NCBI GenBank assembly: GCA_036560485.1
Contig: DATBRC010000059.1
Span: forward strand, 1 to 22,043
Length of the DNA: 22,043 nucleotides
Source: DATBRC01 sp036560485
GTDB lineage: Bacteria; Pseudomonadota; Gammaproteobacteria; Burkholderiales; Burkholderiaceae_D
Reading direction: 5' to 3'
The stretch's first letter is position 1; each line of letters opens with the position of its first letter. Shown piece after piece: positions 7,531 through 14,971 of this stretch. The position numbers and the translations under genes are program-made. The notes beneath the pieces were generated by a model, which saw nothing but the letters and a program-made list of their open reading frames with translations, searched no databases and had not been told where the DNA came from.

Positions 7531-8469
7531 TCAACTCCCCGCTCGCGGATTCACGGATGGTCCGCCGCGTCCATGTTGTGGGCCGCCGCTCGGCGGAATG
7601 TCCAGTGTTGCCACTGCCTCGAACAATTGTGGATCGATGGCACGGTAGGTAAAGGGCTGCACATTTCTGCTCTCTTGCTCCAGCGCCTCGTAGCTGGTAC
7701 GGTCCAGCACCGCCCCGTTTTGACGTGCGTTCTGCACCCATTGTGCGAATCGATCTGCGGGCACGGCATGCAACACAAAATTCATGTCGGAAAATCCGTC
7801 GCCGCTGAACTGCGTTGATTCACCGTAATAGTCGCCTGTGCGGTCTGCCTGCAGATGGAGCTGTGTCACCATACCGTTCATCGTCGCGATCATGCTGCCG
7901 ATCTGCGGCACGAAAAACGCATTCATCACGGAGGCCGATGTCAACGAGAAATGTAATGGCACGCCGGCAGGAACCACGAGCTGATTCACTGTCGCGATGC
8001 CTTCATGCGGATAAATGAAGAGCCACTTCCAGTCGAGCGACACCACCTGTACTTCGAGCGGCTTCACCGGCGAGGCGATCGGCTGATAAGGATCGAGCCG
8101 GTGCGAGCCGATCCAGATGACCCCACTCAAAAACAGGATGGTGAGGAGCGGAATCGACCACACGAGAAGCTCGATGCGGCCCGAATAGGCCCAATGCGGC
8201 AGCCGGCGTGCGCGCGTGTTGGATGCGCGGAACCACCACGCGAAGACGAGCGCCGCGATGATCGTGGGCACCACGATAGCGAGCATGATTGTCAGCGCGT
8301 TCAGCATGATCTGCCGGTCCGCGCTTCCCACTGGACCTTGCGGGTCCAGCACTCCGCCGGAGCACGCAGCGAGCAACGAAGTCATCGCTGCGCTTGCCAC
8401 CGATTGCAGCGATCGCAACAATGTTTGAACGTGATGCGTTTTAAGTTGATGACTAGGAATCCGCTGCAT
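7531..8469 (-). CDS. cyoA: Cytochrome bo3 quinol oxidase subunit II
   Basis: Subunit II of the bo3 oxidase, 312 aa. The N-terminus carries a lipobox (LLAAC with C36), so the mature protein is a lipoprotein; two membrane helices follow at about 54-78 and 98-120, then a periplasmic cupredoxin-fold domain (about 130-260). The CuA ligands of cytochrome c oxidases are missing: the loop reads NAFFVPQIGSMIATMNGM with no CxxxC, as expected for quinol oxidases. The C-terminal 50 residues are proline- and glycine-rich. The ribosome site GAGGTAG (4 nt before the ATG at 8469) contains the stop region of the upstream debranching-enzyme gene, so translation is probably coupled to it. Confidence 0.96.
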   Translation of the reverse strand: MQRIPSHQLKTHHVQTLLRSLQSVASAAMTSLLAACSGGVLDPQGPVGSADRQIMLNALTIMLAIVVPTIIAALVFAWWFRASNTRARRLPHWAYSGRIELLVWSIPLLTILFLSGVIWIGSHRLDPYQPIASPVKPLEVQVVSLDWKWLFIYPHEGIATVNQLVVPAGVPLHFSLTSASVMNAFFVPQIGSMIATMNGMVTQLHLQADRTGDYYGESTQFSGDGFSDMNFVLHAVPADRFAQWVQNARQNGAVLDRTSYEALEQESRNVQPFTYRAIDPQLFEAVATLDIPPSGGPQHGRGGPSVNPRAGS

Positions 8470-8478
8470 GCTTCTACC

Positions 8479-10704
8479 TCACTCAATCATCACGTCAAGA
8501 TGCCCAACGTTATCCTCGTGCTCGACCGCGACTTCGTCGTGATCGTTTCGCTTGAACATCAGATCGACCGTAGCATCCCCAACACGCAAATGCTTGAGCG
8601 TCAACTCGTGCACGGAATCAGGAAGCACAGGACTGGAAATATGCAGAGCATGATTGAATGCATCGGGACGAAGTCCAAGCGCAGATTCGATCATGAACGG
8701 CACGGCACCGGCTGCCCATGCCTGTGGATGGCACGCCACCGGATAACGGACGGGCATCGCAAACTCCTGACGTGCGAATCCGGCAAACACTTCCGGCAGC
8801 CGGTCATTCTCAAAATGTATGGCGGCATCGATGATGCCGCCAATAACGCGCGTTAGATGATGCGTGCATTTGTAGTGGCGAAACCCGGCTACGGCAATCG
8901 CATTGTCATGCGGCCATACCGTTCCATCGTGATAGCCGATCGGATTGAACCGATGCTCAAGTGACGACAAGGTCCGTATGCCCCAGCCGTTGAACATGTC
9001 TTCCTGCATCAGGCGCTTGGCTGTTTTCAATGCGCAATCCTGTGTCGCGATGCCAGTCCAGAGTGCTTGTCCGGGATTGGATGTGACGACAGCAGCCGGT
9101 CGGTTGTCCCGTTGCAGGGCAAGTGCGTATGTCTCTAGTTCGTCGATCCAGAAGTCGCGCTGGAAACGCTCGCGCAGCTCTTCTGCTTCTTTTGCGAGCC
9201 GGTCGGCTGTCGCCGCGTTGCCGCTGCGGCGATAAAGCGCGCCGATCGCCTGCTTCGCCATGTAAACGTAACCCTGCACTTCAACCAGTGCGATCGGTGG
9301 CGTCGCCAGACTGCCATCATGATTCATGATCGAGTCGCCGGAATCCTTCCATCCTTGATTCGAGAGCCCGCTGCCGGACTTCGTCGCATACGTGAGATAA
9401 CCGGTGCCGCCTTTGGCGATCGAACGGTCGACCCAGGTGAGCGCTGCCTGCACATGCGGTTCGAGTTCCGTGAACAGATCGAGGCGGCCTGTCCACTCGG
9501 CATGCCGGGCGAGCAGGATCAGGAACAACGGCGTTGCATCGACCGTGCCGTAGTACGGCGTTTGCGGAACTTCATTGAGGTGCGCCATCTCGCCGACGCG
9601 CAGCTCGTGCATGATTTTCCCAGGCTCTTCATCACGCCAATGGTCTTCACGCGTTCCCTGGAACGACGCCAGCAAGCGAACGGTATCTTCCGCGCGATCG
9701 GGCAGGAACGCCAGCATTTCAATGGCCGAGATGATCGAATCGCGGCCGAACAGCGTTACGTACCAGGGCACACCCGCCGCAAAGTATCGATACCCATGCA
9801 GCGGCGTCCCGAGCAAATGCAAATCGCGCAGAGAGCGGTCGAGCACGCGATTGAGGCGCGGATCGTCCGATCGCAATTGCGTGGCGTTTGCCACCCATTC
9901 GTCGCTCGCCTTGTTCAGTCCTTGCCGTGCGTGCCAGACATGCGCATCCTGCGCAACCGATTTCTGCGGCGCTTGCTGCTCTTCGTCGGTTGACGATTCA
10001 TGGATGTGCAATGAGATGCGGATCGTCGCGGTCGTGTGCGGCTCGATCGAAAGATCGAATGCCGCCGTCAAATCATCGGCTTGTTGCGGCGTCGGCTCGA
10101 ACACTGCAGAAAGTGAACGGCGCACTTTGTCGGCGCCTTCGTACTCGAAATTCAACGTTGAATCCGCCCACAGCGGCGGTTTCAGTTTTCCACGTTTCTT
10201 CTGCTGCGCACCGCGCACCGCGAATATCGGATCGAATTTGCTTCTTAGACGAATCGTTATCGGCAGGTCGATCGCTTTGACTCCGAAATTACTGAAGGCA
10301 ATGCTGTCATGCAGTGCGCATTCTTTTGCGTCAAGCGTGCGCTCCCATTTGATGCCGACGCTTTCCTTATCCAGCAGGTCGGCGCCCGCCGTCTTCACAT
10401 CGCGGTTGGTCAACTCGAACGTAGCCGAAGAGCCCGCCGCCGCAGTCGATGCCAGATGATCTGCCGGCACATCATCAAGCCGCAGCTCGTAGCCGTTCAA
10501 GTAGCGGCAGTCGTGATAATAGAGACCGAGGCCGTTTGATCCTTCAAACGGCACATCGCCATTCGCCTCGCAAAGAAAGAAGAGTTCATCATTCTTGATG
10601 ACGATGGCGTGAGCGATGCTGGAAGTGGTAGACGCACGTCCATGTTGAACGACCCGCCGATGGCCCGCTTCATGCCGTATTTCCTCGTGTTCCTTGTCGG
10701 ACAT
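8479..10704 (-). CDS. Glycogen debranching (amylo-alpha-1,6-glucosidase-like) protein
   Basis: A 741-aa protein with a beta-rich N-terminal domain (about 30-260; GDE_N_bis type, with GLGLYYHDCRYLN matching the usual Glf.rDTRfL motif) and a C-terminal alpha/alpha-barrel (about 280-735) of the amylo-alpha-1,6-glucosidase/MGH1 class. Recognisable patches include FGRDSIISAIEMLAFLP (from 319), GWKDSGDS and GTVWPHDNAI. The expected role is hydrolysis of alpha-1,6 branch or other alpha-glucosidic bonds; the substrate cannot be fixed from sequence. No signal peptide. The start at 10704 has GAGGA about 5 nt upstream. Its stop lies 9 bp from cyoA, inside the cyoA ribosome site. A promoter must lie in the gap upstream (10705-11328). 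Confidence 0.9.
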   Translation of the reverse strand: MSDKEHEEIRHEAGHRRVVQHGRASTTSSIAHAIVIKNDELFFLCEANGDVPFEGSNGLGLYYHDCRYLNGYELRLDDVPADHLASTAAAGSSATFELTNRDVKTAGADLLDKESVGIKWERTLDAKECALHDSIAFSNFGVKAIDLPITIRLRSKFDPIFAVRGAQQKKRGKLKPPLWADSTLNFEYEGADKVRRSLSAVFEPTPQQADDLTAAFDLSIEPHTTATIRISLHIHESSTDEEQQAPQKSVAQDAHVWHARQGLNKASDEWVANATQLRSDDPRLNRVLDRSLRDLHLLGTPLHGYRYFAAGVPWYVTLFGRDSIISAIEMLAFLPDRAEDTVRLLASFQGTREDHWRDEEPGKIMHELRVGEMAHLNEVPQTPYYGTVDATPLFLILLARHAEWTGRLDLFTELEPHVQAALTWVDRSIAKGGTGYLTYATKSGSGLSNQGWKDSGDSIMNHDGSLATPPIALVEVQGYVYMAKQAIGALYRRSGNAATADRLAKEAEELRERFQRDFWIDELETYALALQRDNRPAAVVTSNPGQALWTGIATQDCALKTAKRLMQEDMFNGWGIRTLSSLEHRFNPIGYHDGTVWPHDNAIAVAGFRHYKCTHHLTRVIGGIIDAAIHFENDRLPEVFAGFARQEFAMPVRYPVACHPQAWAAGAVPFMIESALGLRPDAFNHALHISSPVLPDSVHELTLKHLRVGDATVDLMFKRNDHDEVAVEHEDNVGHLDVMIE

Positions 10705-11328
10705 TATTTCCTCGTGTTCTTCCTTGACATTTGCCTATCCGGATTATTCTTTTGCTACCTGCACCGTAGGTTCGCGCGCCTTGATCACTGGTGACCGGAT
10801 GATAAAGATTGTCCTGTTGTCCTGGCGCCAGCAGCTTGTTCGATCGATGCAGATCCATAACAACATTGATTGCCATGATCATGCATGCAAACCATGATTA
10901 AGCTAAGGATGACATTCTTTGACCGACTCAAAACAAGAACAACATGACTCGGCTATTCGAAAAAATAACGGCAAACCTTTTGAAGAAATCATACGAGTTT
11001 GGCATTGTTCACACTTGATCTTCAGCACAAGTGATTGACGTATCTTTTTGTTGGTTATGGTAAAAAATAAACAAGGCAACAAGTCCATTGCACTGCGTTG
11101 AAATGAACCATATGCACATCAATTTCTTTTTCATTTGACTGTCATCAAAATAAATGCCGTGATGCGTACGAATTGTGCCAGTCTGAAGTGAATGCACTTG
11201 GTGAATCGGAAAATTTCATGCAAAGACGCGCTTTCGTAGGCAAGATCACAGCCATTCTCACGGGAAACCAGCCAGTTCAAATGCCTTTTGGATGCGGCCT
11301 AACGGGGAACTGGTTCTAAACATGGCAG
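10705..11328. other. Intergenic gap with no supported gene
   Basis: This 624-bp gap has no ORF with a credible start and family. It should hold the promoter of the debranching-enzyme/cyo block and the end of the upstream gene cluster. I see an imperfect inverted repeat CACTTG (11012-11017)/CAAGTG (11028-11033) and CCAGTTC (11272-11278)/GAACTGG (11307-11313); neither has a T-run, so neither is called a terminator. Confidence 0.5.
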
Positions 11329-11544
11329 CTACAAATTGCCCAAAAGATGATGGGCCAATAACTTGGCCTCCTCGAAAGCGCCGTCGATTGTGTCGGACAG
11401 ATCCGCCACCGTGTGCAGTTCTTTTTTAGAGGGATCCTTGTTCTTGTTGGATACCAGGACAATCCCTTGGTATTTCCCATTCGGCAGTTGTTGAGCGTCA
11501 GCTTCGACTTGCCAATTGGCTTTGGAGTAGGTTGCTGCAGCCAT
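11329..11544 (-). CDS. Small conserved-looking hypothetical protein
   Basis: A 71-aa soluble protein that I do not recognise. It reads as a compact alpha+beta fold: a beta section with LPNGKYQGIVLVS (about 20-32) and a C-terminal helix from about 50, DGAFEEAKLLAHHLL. There is no signal peptide, membrane segment or cysteine. The start at 11544 is preferred over an upstream GTG (11562) because AGAGGTG lies just before it, although the 3-nt spacing is tight. It follows the dienelactone-hydrolase-like gene by 50 bp on the same strand and is probably the last gene of that transcript. Function unknown. Confidence 0.65.
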   Translation of the reverse strand: MAAATYSKANWQVEADAQQLPNGKYQGIVLVSNKNKDPSKKELHTVADLSDTIDGAFEEAKLLAHHLLGNL

Positions 11545-11594
11545 ATACACCTCTTTGTGCACTTCCTTTAAATATCGAAAAAAACCTTTGACTG

Positions 11595-12269
11595 CTAACT
11601 TTTACTTTTGATTTGGACCGGGTTTGCCAAATGCCGTATGAACCACTCTGCAGCAAGGTCGCTGACTACTTCCAACTTGCCGGGTTCTTCAAATAAATGT
11701 GTTGCGCCCGGCACTATCTCAAGCCGCTTCTCGCAATGCAGCGAGCTATAAGCTTCCCGATTGAGTTCAATCACAACATCATCCAGGCCGCCTACGATCA
11801 AGAGGGTCGGCGCAAGCACTTTGTTGAGCGCCTTCCTGCCTGCCATATCAGGACGGCCACCGCGGGAAACGACTGCACCGATACCGGATTCACGCATTGC
11901 AGCGACTTGCAATGCGGCAGCCGCACCGGTGCTCGCACCGAATAATCCAATCGGAAACGAAGCCGTGCTTGCCTCCTGCTGTATCCAATCAACTGCCGCA
12001 TTCAAACGCTGTGTCAACAACGCTATGTCAAAGCGCCGTTGATAATCCCGGTCTTCAACCGGCGTCAACAAATCCATTAACAGTGTGCCGAACCCGGCAG
12101 TATGCAATTTGACAGCGACGTAATTATTGCGCGGGCTCAATCGGCTGCTGCCACTGCCATGCGCGAATAAAATAATACCTGCAGGATTGTCCGGCAATTC
12201 CAACATGCCTTCCACATGTCCTGTTTCGATTTTTATTCTGACAAGTTCATTCCGAATTGTTAAGTCCAT
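11595..12269 (-). CDS. Dienelactone-hydrolase-like alpha/beta hydrolase
   Basis: A 224-aa cytoplasmic alpha/beta hydrolase close to the dienelactone hydrolase family. The HGSGSSR oxyanion loop lies at 37-43, nucleophile S113 in FGASTGAAAAL, acid D163 or D164 in GGLDDVV, and histidine H191 in GATHLF. The nucleophile is Ser, not the Cys of classical ClcD, so it is a homologue rather than a true dienelactone hydrolase. Such proteins are often found next to, or fused to, phosphoribosyltransferases like the one just upstream, where the joint function is unknown. The start at 12269 is chosen because AGGGGA lies 6 nt upstream; ATG 12275 overlaps that site, and the ORF could extend to 12311 through a tandem repeat. 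Confidence 0.85.
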   Translation of the reverse strand: MDLTIRNELVRIKIETGHVEGMLELPDNPAGIILFAHGSGSSRLSPRNNYVAVKLHTAGFGTLLMDLLTPVEDRDYQRRFDIALLTQRLNAAVDWIQQEASTASFPIGLFGASTGAAAALQVAAMRESGIGAVVSRGGRPDMAGRKALNKVLAPTLLIVGGLDDVVIELNREAYSSLHCEKRLEIVPGATHLFEEPGKLEVVSDLAAEWFIRHLANPVQIKSKS

Positions 12270-12288
12270 TGACATTCCCCTGCCAAGT

Positions 12289-12312
12289 ACCATTACCAAT
12301 ACCATTACCAAT
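12289..12312. repeat. 12-bp perfect tandem duplication
   Basis: The unit ACCATTACCAAT occurs twice head to tail (12289-12300, 12301-12312). It lies just upstream of the dienelactone-hydrolase-like start, within its untranslated leader, and looks like a slippage duplication. Confidence 0.9.
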
Positions 12313-12337
12313 CGCCACTCTGATTTGGTATCAAGCG

Positions 12338-12357
12338 TATGGGCTAGTGTGGGCTAG
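12338..12357. repeat. 10-bp imperfect tandem duplication at gene end
   Basis: GTATGGGCTA (12338-12347) is followed by GTGTGGGCTA (12348-12357), one mismatch, and then GTATGCGTAT. The repeat spans the stop codon of the phosphoribosyltransferase gene, so it alters the last codons and the leader of the next gene. Confidence 0.85.
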
Positions 12358-13030
12358 TATGCGTATGGCGTTGCGCTTGCTCTCTTTCAGCACGCTCCAA
12401 CAGATTGGTTACCTCTTCGTCGCTGGTCTGCCCGAAATCCTTGTACCACGCGCCGACTGCGTAAAACTGCTCCGGCATGCTCAGGCAAATCATGTCATCT
12501 ACTTCAGATCGTAATATCCGGCAGGTTTCCGGCGGCGCGACAGGAACGGCAATAATAATGCGGGCCGGCTTGAAATTGCGCAGGCATTGCACAGCCGCCA
12601 GCATGGTGGAGCCGGTAGCAATCCCATCATCGACAAGAATCACCACGCGGTCTTGCAATTGCGGGAAAGGACGATTGGCGCGATAGCGTTTTTCTCGCCG
12701 TTCTATTTCATTTGATTCGCGCTGCTTGACTGCTTCCACCACGGACAATGGAATGCGGAACCGGTCAATCACCTCTTTTTGGAGTATGGATACGCCACCG
12801 CTTGCGATCGCGCCCATCGCAAATTCTTCTCGCCCAGGGAAGCCAAGCTTGCGCACCAACAGAACATCGAGCGCAACTTCCAGCTTGCTTGCAATGACAT
12901 ATCCTACCGGCACACCACCACGCGGTAACGCCAGCACAATCACATCGTCGCGTCGGGCATAACGCATCAATCGCTGTGCCAGCAACTCACCGGCTTCTAT
13001 CCGATCCTTAAAACGTTTGTAGCTTGCCAT
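12344..13030 (-). CDS. Phosphoribosyltransferase-domain protein
   Basis: A 228-aa protein with a type I phosphoribosyltransferase fold. The PRPP loop is clear: VVILVDDGIATGST (about 131-144), with two acidic residues followed by GxATGST. An ALPRGGVPVG segment near residue 36 is the usual loop of this subfamily. The base or other acceptor is not known, and members are often annotated only by domain. The C-terminal 20 residues are charged and His-rich (QRHTHTSPH). Start choice is uncertain: GTG 13054, ATG 13051, 13036 and 13030 are in frame, none with a strong ribosome site; 13030 fits where homology starts. The upstream DNA has two CACGTG palindromes 3 bp apart. Upstream of the dienelactone-hydrolase-like gene by 74 bp. 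Confidence 0.87.
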   Translation of the reverse strand: MASYKRFKDRIEAGELLAQRLMRYARRDDVIVLALPRGGVPVGYVIASKLEVALDVLLVRKLGFPGREEFAMGAIASGGVSILQKEVIDRFRIPLSVVEAVKQRESNEIERREKRYRANRPFPQLQDRVVILVDDGIATGSTMLAAVQCLRNFKPARIIIAVPVAPPETCRILRSEVDDMICLSMPEQFYAVGAWYKDFGQTSDEEVTNLLERAEREQAQRHTHTSPH

Positions 13031-13079
13031 CACCATGCCAATCACGTGCATCACGTGTAAAAATAAAAGATGAATTGCA

Positions 13080-13214
13080 ATGGAAAGTAAGCAATTCGAT
13101 CACATTGGCGCGCAAATGTTGCGGTATTTTGATCGATTAGAAAAACCAGCTGATGAAAATCAAGGAATGGCTTGGCGTATTTCAAGATCATTGAAAATAC
13201 AGTCGCACATGTAA
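13080..13214 (+). CDS. Possible 44-aa ORF of unknown function
   Basis: A plus-strand frame of 44 codons (start ATG 13080, stop TAA 13212-13214) with a protein-like composition (for example AQMLRYFDRLEKPADENQ). It has no good ribosome site and no family I recognise. It is divergent from the phosphoribosyltransferase and sits in the gap next to the polX remnant, so it may be debris of a former gene or chance. Confidence 0.2.
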   Translation: MESKQFDHIGAQMLRYFDRLEKPADENQGMAWRISRSLKIQSHM

Positions 13215-13248
13215 TTTTTCTGCTCACTAATCTATAGATATAGGAGCG

Positions 13249-13410
13249 TCACAAATTATTGTTAACGGCTTTACATGTATGAGTGCCTTTCCAGTTATGC
13301 GATGGCACGCGTAGATAGGCGCAGATACGGAATGGGTTTTCGCCCTTGATCTCAAGCAGATCGGCGAATTGATTGAAGACAATTGCAACGTCGGCATTAT
13401 GAATGGGCAT
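13249..13410 (-). pseudogene. polX: Truncated DNA polymerase X, N-terminal remnant
   Basis: The minus-strand frame from ATG 13410 to TGA 13251-13249 encodes 53 residues. It opens MPIHNADVAIVFNQFADLL and continues EIKGENPFRICAY, which is the conserved start of bacterial family X DNA polymerases (polymerase fused to PHP domain), the beginning of their helix-hairpin-helix region. After about residue 32 the similarity stops and a stop codon follows at 54; the rest of the roughly 570-residue enzyme is absent, and no piece of it is visible in the neighbouring 200 bp. The remnant begins 14 bp after the zinc-ribbon gene, so an intact polX was probably once the next gene in this operon. Known role of PolX: gap-filling repair. 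Confidence 0.7.
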
Positions 13411-13424
13411 AGGCTCATTGGTTC

Positions 13425-13928
13425 TTAGCGTTGCCAGCGCACCCGCAGCAAATATTCCGCATCGGTATAATTAAGATCCAATACGCCCTGATAAGCATGA
13501 TGCAATGCTTCACCTATGCCATGTGCCAAGTGAATGTCTGTGGTGGTTACCGCCAGTTTTTCGTCATGCTCGGCGATCGACATGATGCGCTCCAATGGAT
13601 TTTGCGCTTTTTCATACGTTTCAAGCTGCCGAATAAAGTCAATCAACTCTTTGCGATGCTCATGGGCAAATTGACCTTCAATCGATACATAGCCGGCCGG
13701 CATTTCTTCATGGATTCTGCGACAGGCTGAACAACGTATACGCATTGCGTGAGCAGGCGGCGCGATCCACTGCCAACGCTCTTCAAGGTATACAGCGCCA
13801 CAGTCACTGCAGACGGAAGGTTCGAATAATTTACTGCGGTCCTGATAGGGATCGTAAACCGGATCATCCACTATGGCAGGATCCCGGCCGGGATGAAAGG
13901 ATGGTGAAGGTGGTGGTACTGCTTTCAT
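13425..13928 (-). CDS. Zinc-ribbon protein, BCAM0308-like
   Basis: A 167-aa soluble protein with a treble or ribbon-type zinc site: C40-x2-C43 (CSDC) and C66-x2-C69 (CSAC). The rest is charged: a proline-rich N-terminus and a C-terminal part with TDIHLAHGIGEALHHAYQG. I recall it as the family named after Burkholderia cenocepacia BCAM0308, but this is from memory and should be checked; biochemical function is unknown. The start at 13928 is set by a perfect AAGGAGG six nt upstream; a longer start at 13955 is rejected. It follows the SRPBCC gene by 39 bp and is followed by the polX remnant. Confidence 0.8.
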   Translation of the reverse strand: MKAVPPPSPSFHPGRDPAIVDDPVYDPYQDRSKLFEPSVCSDCGAVYLEERWQWIAPPAHAMRIRCSACRRIHEEMPAGYVSIEGQFAHEHRKELIDFIRQLETYEKAQNPLERIMSIAEHDEKLAVTTTDIHLAHGIGEALHHAYQGVLDLNYTDAEYLLRVRWQR

Positions 13929-13967
13929 TGTGGACCTCCTTACAAACATCGCCATGAAAAAGAGCCG

Positions 13968-14426
13968 CTACTCTCGACATTTGGAAGTGCCTTCGGATAT
14001 TTTCTGGACGCGAGACGTCTCGATGAAATCCTTGAAGGATGCCAGGATGGTTGCAAGGCGCCGCGCCAATTCCGCGTCGTTCAACTTTTCTGTCAGAACA
14101 GGTTTGGGTCCGAGATCGGATGCCAGGCTAACCGTGACGCGCAACGCATCTACGCCGGCGGGCTGCAGGTCTACCCTGCTCTCGCTATTCGGCCCGCCAG
14201 GTATGCGCCACGCTATGCTCCGGTACGGTTCTTTCCCGGCCAGTTCCGTGACCCATTCCATGTTGCCGTCTTTTGACCTTATCGTCCAGTGCAGATGGCG
14301 ATCATCGAGTTGCCGCACCTGCTCCACATCTTTCATGAAGCGCGGATAGTCTTCGAATCGCATGAGCTGATCATAAACAATATATGCCGGCGCCTTGACT
14401 TCGATCGATTGCTGAATCCTTGTCAT
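13968..14426 (-). CDS. SRPBCC-fold (polyketide cyclase/dehydrase-like) protein
   Basis: A 152-aa protein of the START/Bet v1-like SRPBCC fold, of the subfamily formerly called cyclase/dehydrase. The pattern IEVKAPAYIVYDQLMRFEDYPRFM at the N-terminus and the WTIRSKDG and GKEPYRSIAWRIPGG strands are typical. These proteins bind a hydrophobic ligand in a cavity; the ligand is unknown here. The ribosome site AAGGGG is 7 nt before ATG 14426. The gene lies between the hemerythrin-like gene (31 bp gap) and the zinc-ribbon gene (39 bp gap), so it is part of one transcript. Confidence 0.85.
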   Translation of the reverse strand: MTRIQQSIEVKAPAYIVYDQLMRFEDYPRFMKDVEQVRQLDDRHLHWTIRSKDGNMEWVTELAGKEPYRSIAWRIPGGPNSESRVDLQPAGVDALRVTVSLASDLGPKPVLTEKLNDAELARRLATILASFKDFIETSRVQKISEGTSKCRE

Positions 14427-14457
14427 GGTGAATCCCCTTGCTGTATCAGGCAGAGTT

Positions 14458-14766
14458 TTACGTCCGCCTTTCCGGTTTGTGTAAGGTAGGTGCTTCTGCC
14501 GCCACGATGCTGACCTCGAAAGCTTGCATGTCGGCGCCGAGCTCGGACAAGTCGAGATTGGCCAGCATCACTTCCTGGAATAGTTCTTTTTCCTCGACAT
14601 CCATGTGCGCGATGATGGCGTTTCCTAATTGAAGGAAAGCATCACGTTTTTGATCGCCTTCATGCATGCCGCGGATATGCTTGTCATGATCTTTCTTTAA
14701 CGCATCCAATGGGTGATCAACCGGAAATCCTTCAGGGTCGCGATGGGTATCAAGATCGATTACCAT
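14458..14766 (-). CDS. Hemerythrin-like HHE-domain protein
   Basis: A 102-aa protein with a single HHE cation-binding motif unit. H27 and H30 (KKDHDKHIRG) fall in the first helix and H54 with E58/E59 (IIAHMDVEEKELF) in the second. The full hemerythrin domain has further histidines that I do not see in the remaining 40 residues, so this looks like a half-length or divergent version. Members of this fold bind di-iron and oxygen or nitric oxide, or act in iron-sulphur repair; which applies is unknown. The ATG at 14766 has AAGGAG 6 nt upstream; an upstream in-frame start at 14808 is less likely. Neighbouring genes fit a low-oxygen or stress role. Confidence 0.8.
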   Translation of the reverse strand: MVIDLDTHRDPEGFPVDHPLDALKKDHDKHIRGMHEGDQKRDAFLQLGNAIIAHMDVEEKELFQEVMLANLDLSELGADMQAFEVSIVAAEAPTLHKPERRT

Positions 14767-14971
14767 GGAGAACTCCTTCATTCCAAAATCGGTTAGAACG
14801 CTGCTCATGCCTCATGCATTTTGCACCGGGAAAAAAGCAATGAGAGAAGATGCTGCCGCAACAGTTCGATGCCGTCTTGCATTTCGACGAAATGCATGTC
14901 ATCGAGCCGCCGGCAAGTCGGCGAAGCGGAGAGTTATTATCCAGCCGGTTCGTGAACACAACGCCGGCCAA

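Noticed and set aside
8005..8856. 283-codon plus-strand open frame opposite cyoA and the debranching gene
   Set aside because: Antisense to two well-identified genes, no ribosome site or recognisable motif.
9575..10459. 294-codon plus-strand open frame opposite the debranching gene
   Set aside because: Serine- and arginine-rich translation typical of an antisense shadow frame; no family features.
10670..10882. 70-codon minus-strand frame upstream of the debranching gene
   Set aside because: It overlaps the debranching gene start, lacks a ribosome site and shows no conserved pattern.
11272..11313. CCAGTTC/GAACTGG inverted repeat as terminator after the small gene at 11329
   Set aside because: The arms are only 7 bp, the loop is 28 bases and no T-run follows.
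13227..13418. 63-codon frame covering the polX remnant region
   Set aside because: A different frame from the polX remnant; translation has no family signal, while the remnant frame matches PolX.
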